This document shows positions 61,723 through 64,000 of a DNA stretch of 64,000 nt, one piece after another. The position numbers and the translations under genes are program-made. Below the pieces are notes generated by a model that did no database searches, was not told where the DNA came from, and saw nothing but the letters and a program-made list of their open reading frames with translations. This DNA is from Alphaproteobacteria bacterium (lineage in GTDB: Bacteria; Pseudomonadota; Alphaproteobacteria; Rhodobacterales; Rhodobacteraceae): assembly GCA_030433335.1 (NCBI GenBank), contig JAUILL010000017.1, positions 1 to 64,000 of the forward strand, written 5' to 3'. The first letter of the stretch is position 1; the number at the start of each line of letters is the position of its first letter.

Positions 61723-61751
61723 AGGATGCACTAGTACATCAGTTGTGTCTA
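61723..61751 (-). promoter_or_regulatory. Promoter with palindromic operator in its spacer (copy 2), reading toward the AhpD-like gene
   Basis: On the minus strand: TAGACA (61751-61746), then the 17-bp spacer CAACTGATGTACTAGTG, then CATCCT (61728-61723). The dyad GATG-TACTAGTG-CATC is almost perfect. The spacer differs from copy 1 at only two bases. It drives the minus-strand unit AhpD-like, TPR, membrane protein, SDR, hydratase, SDR, E2-like. Confidence 0.72.
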
Positions 61752-61769
61752 CCGGATTCGTTAGAATAT

Positions 61770-62618
61770 TCACGCGTCCGATGCGATTGGCATATTGTGA
61801 TCACGGCCCCATTCGTCCCAGCTGCCGTCATAGACGCACCAGTCGTCCTTGCCGATATTCGACAGACCCAGAGCGAGGATGCAGGCAGTGAGGCCAGAGC
61901 CGCAGCTGATCGTCACCGGCGCATCCATCGCGATGCCGGTGGCCTCGAATTTCTGCTTTAGGGCGTCCTTGGACAAGTAGGTCCGGTCGTCCTTATCCAG
62001 TAGATCTTCCCAATAGAGGTTGACGCTGCCGGGAATGCGGCCCGCGCGTGCCCCTGGGTAGCGGTCATTCTCGGTTCCCGCCCAGCGGCCCGGCGTCCGG
62101 GCATCCAAGATCTGGCCACCGGCCTGCGAACAGGCCAGCACATCGGCCTTAAGCGCCAGAAGCCCACGATCCTGATCGAGATGCAACTTCGCCGGTGCGC
62201 CTTGGTTCACGCCCGCCTCGACCGGCCCGCCCGCCTTTTTCCAGGCAACCATGCCGCCATCAAGGACCGAGACATTGTCATAACCATAATGCCGGAACAG
62301 CCACCAGACACGGGCGGCGCTGTAAAGGCCAAGGGTGTCGTAGGCGATCACGTGCTTGCCATTCGAAATCCCGAGCTTTCCCACCTCGTGCAGGAACCGA
62401 TCCAGCGGCGGTATCTTGCGCGGGCGCGGATTGTCCGGATCGGCAATCACGTCGAGGTCGAAGAACAGCGCACCAGGGATGTGCTCGGCTTCGTATTCCT
62501 CGCGGGCATTGCGTCCGGTGTCGGGCAGATGCACCGTGGCATCGACCACGATCACGTCAGGGTTGTCGATAGTGGCCTTGAGCCACTCTGCATCTACGAG
62601 CGAAGCGGTGGATGACAT
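61770..62618 (-). CDS. 3-mercaptopyruvate sulfurtransferase-like (tandem rhodanese)
   Basis: This 282-residue protein has two rhodanese domains. The N-terminal one is non-catalytic (SVLDGGMVAWKKAG). The C-terminal one carries the active Cys in TISCGSGLTACI (about residue 238), where CGSG/T-VTA marks mercaptopyruvate rather than thiosulfate specificity. It could supply persulfide sulfur to a pathway thiol. Start at 62618 follows AAGGAA; the longer reading would run into lpd. It lies 37 nt after lpd on the same strand. Confidence 0.9.
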   Translation of the reverse strand: MSSTASLVDAEWLKATIDNPDVIVVDATVHLPDTGRNAREEYEAEHIPGALFFDLDVIADPDNPRPRKIPPLDRFLHEVGKLGISNGKHVIAYDTLGLYSAARVWWLFRHYGYDNVSVLDGGMVAWKKAGGPVEAGVNQGAPAKLHLDQDRGLLALKADVLACSQAGGQILDARTPGRWAGTENDRYPGARAGRIPGSVNLYWEDLLDKDDRTYLSKDALKQKFEATGIAMDAPVTISCGSGLTACILALGLSNIGKDDWCVYDGSWDEWGRDHNMPIASDA

Positions 62619-62655
62619 ATCGTGTTCCTTTCCTTGCGGTATCGGGGCAGGCGCC

Positions 62656-64000
62656 CTAGCAGTGAATCGCGCGCTCGTAGGCGTCGAGAACGCTTTCATG
62701 CATGGTTTCGGAGATCGTCGGGTGTGGAAAAACGCAGTCGATCAACTCGCGCTCGGTCGTCTCGAGGTTCATGGCGATGACAAAGCCCTGGATCTGTTCG
62801 GCCACTTCAGTGCCGACCATGTGTGCCCCCAGCAGCTTGCCGGTCTCGGCGTCGAACACGGTCTTCACCAACCCCTCGGGCTCGCCAAAGGCCACCGCCT
62901 TGCCATTGCCCGCGAACTGGAACCGCCCGACACGCACCTTGCGACCCGCGGCGATGGCCGCCTCCTCGGTCAGTCCGAGCGAGGCAATCTGCGGTGTCGA
63001 AAACGTGCAGGCCGGGATGCGCAGCTTGTCCATGGCATGTGGATGCTGACCGGCAATCGCCTCGATGCAGACAGTGCCCTCGTGCGAGGCCTTGTGCGCC
63101 AGCATCGGTCCGCCCGCGACGTCGCCGATGGCATAGATGCCGTCGATGTTCGTGCGCCCGAAACCGTCCACGACGATCATGCCATCGGCGGTTTCGACGC
63201 CCATCTCCTCCAACCCAATCCCCTCGATATTGCCGACGACACCGACGGCCGAGATGATCCTGTCAAAATTCTCCTCGACGGTTTTGCCGCCGCGCCCCTC
63301 GATCGTGACCGTGACGTCCTCCGCGTTCTTGCGAACGCTGGTGATGCGGGAATCCGTCCGGATCGTCATGCCGTGGTTCTCGAACATCTTGCGGACGTGT
63401 TTCGAGATCTCGACATCCTCCATCGGCACGATGCAGGGTTTCGAGGCGACGATGGTCACCTTCGACCCGAGCAGCTGGAAGAAGGTCGCGTATTCGACGC
63501 CAACCGCTCCCGCCCCGACCACCAGCAGAGACTTGGGAATCGCGGCAGGGATCATTGCCTCGTAGCTGGACCAGATGAACTTGCCATCGGGTTCGATCAT
63601 CTCGCGCACGCGCGGACGGGCACCCGTCGCCACGATAATATGCTTTGCCGAATAGGTGCCCGCCCCCAGAGCGCCTTCCGGAACGCGCACGTCGGAGGCG
63701 CCCGCTTCGACGAAAACCCGGCCCTTTTCGACGATCTTCGCCGTGCCCCAGATGGTGTCGACACCATTCTGATCGAGGATGCTCTCGACGCCGTCCGACA
63801 TGCGGTCGGCGATCTTGCGAGAGCGTTTCACCAGCACGCCGAGGTCGACGGAGACATCCCCGACCCGGATGCCGTGATCCTCTGCCCGCTTGATGGCATG
63901 GTAGATATCGGCAGAGCGGAGGAGGGCCTTGGTCGGGATACAGCCCCAGTTCGGGCAGACCCCGCCGATGTGTGCCTTCTCGACAACTGCGGCACGCAGA
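62656..64000 (-). CDS. lpd: Dihydrolipoamide dehydrogenase, 5' end beyond the window
   Basis: About 447 C-terminal residues are present; the first codons lie outside. The redox-active disulfide is in GGVCPNWGCIPTKALLRSAD at the window edge. NAD binding is marked by LLVVGAGAVGVEYATFF, FAD contacts by IDGIYAIGDVAGGPMLAHKASHEG, and the C-terminal His-Glu active pair by HPTISETMHES. It re-oxidises dihydrolipoyl groups with NAD. It is first of the visible minus-strand genes, upstream of the sulfurtransferase, and may serve the E2-like protein in the same cluster. Confidence 0.93.
   Translation of the reverse strand, partial: LRAAVVEKAHIGGVCPNWGCIPTKALLRSADIYHAIKRAEDHGIRVGDVSVDLGVLVKRSRKIADRMSDGVESILDQNGVDTIWGTAKIVEKGRVFVEAGASDVRVPEGALGAGTYSAKHIIVATGARPRVREMIEPDGKFIWSSYEAMIPAAIPKSLLVVGAGAVGVEYATFFQLLGSKVTIVASKPCIVPMEDVEISKHVRKMFENHGMTIRTDSRITSVRKNAEDVTVTIEGRGGKTVEENFDRIISAVGVVGNIEGIGLEEMGVETADGMIVVDGFGRTNIDGIYAIGDVAGGPMLAHKASHEGTVCIEAIAGQHPHAMDKLRIPACTFSTPQIASLGLTEEAAIAAGRKVRVGRFQFAGNGKAVAFGEPEGLVKTVFDAETGKLLGAHMVGTEVAEQIQGFVIAMNLETTERELIDCVFPHPTISETMHESVLDAYERAIHC

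Overview
This window looks like chromosome of a marine-type alphaproteobacterium of the Rhodobacteraceae (Roseobacter group). The evidence is GC-rich coding sequence, a short-form HisG with HisZ, a B12-dependent ribonucleotide reductase, DUF1489, roseobacter-style intergenic hairpins followed by a GTATTT...CAA..GAAG motif, and family-typical xanthine dehydrogenase, dimethylglycine dehydrogenase-like and purine-transport genes. No plasmid or phage core is visible. The scars of mobile DNA are two dead transposases (18.0-19.9 kb) and a lone tniQ (50.3-52.1 kb).

Layout. 0.2-3.4 kb: complete pqqABCDE operon. 3.5-6.8 kb: a divergent metal-homeostasis locus with a CsoR/RcnR-type repressor, a His-tailed MFS exporter, a His-rich small protein, a HupE/UreJ-type membrane protein and a membrane-anchored helical protein. 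7.0-8.8 kb: OmpA-type protein. 9.1-13.0 kb: iron-siderophore or haem ABC transporter with a divergent methyltransferase and an iron-box-like site between them. 13.5-18.0 kb: a 1499-residue surface protein with near-identical 114-residue repeats, an internal OmpA domain and a C-terminal beta-barrel. 18.0-19.9 kb: dead IS5- and IS110-type transposases. 20.0-28.1 kb: rsgA, UPF0303, tRNA-Gln, an SH3 protein, a 2-hydroxyacid dehydrogenase, panCB and a dimethylglycine/sarcosine dehydrogenase-like enzyme. 28.2-30.2 kb: EF-hand protein, a carboxymuconolactone decarboxylase-like protein and an FAD oxidoreductase. 30.3-39.6 kb: one minus-strand unit, xdhABC followed by a BMP-type nucleoside/purine ABC transporter. 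39.8-50.3 kb: housekeeping genes dnaE, slyX, hisS-hisZ-hisG, DUF1489 and nrdJ. 50.3-53.0 kb: lone tniQ and decayed sequence.

52.5-64.0 kb is the most unusual region. It holds a two-subunit CoA-transferase on the plus strand, a GntR/FCD regulator, and a long minus-strand series: dihydrolipoamide dehydrogenase, sulfurtransferase, AhpD-like protein, TPR protein with His motifs, small membrane protein, two SDRs, enoyl-CoA hydratase and a lipoyl E2-like protein. Two nearly identical promoters face into this region from its edges. In each, the same palindrome fills the 17-bp spacer between the -35 and -10 boxes, which is the pattern expected for two promoters under one repressor, plausibly the local GntR protein. 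The E2-like protein has Arg where the acyltransferase His should be. It sits with Lpd and an AhpD-like protein, so a lipoyl-based thiol relay tied to a catabolic pathway is a testable reading. The substrate is not identifiable from the sequence.

The window ends inside lpd, so the start of that operon and any E1 subunits lie outside the window.
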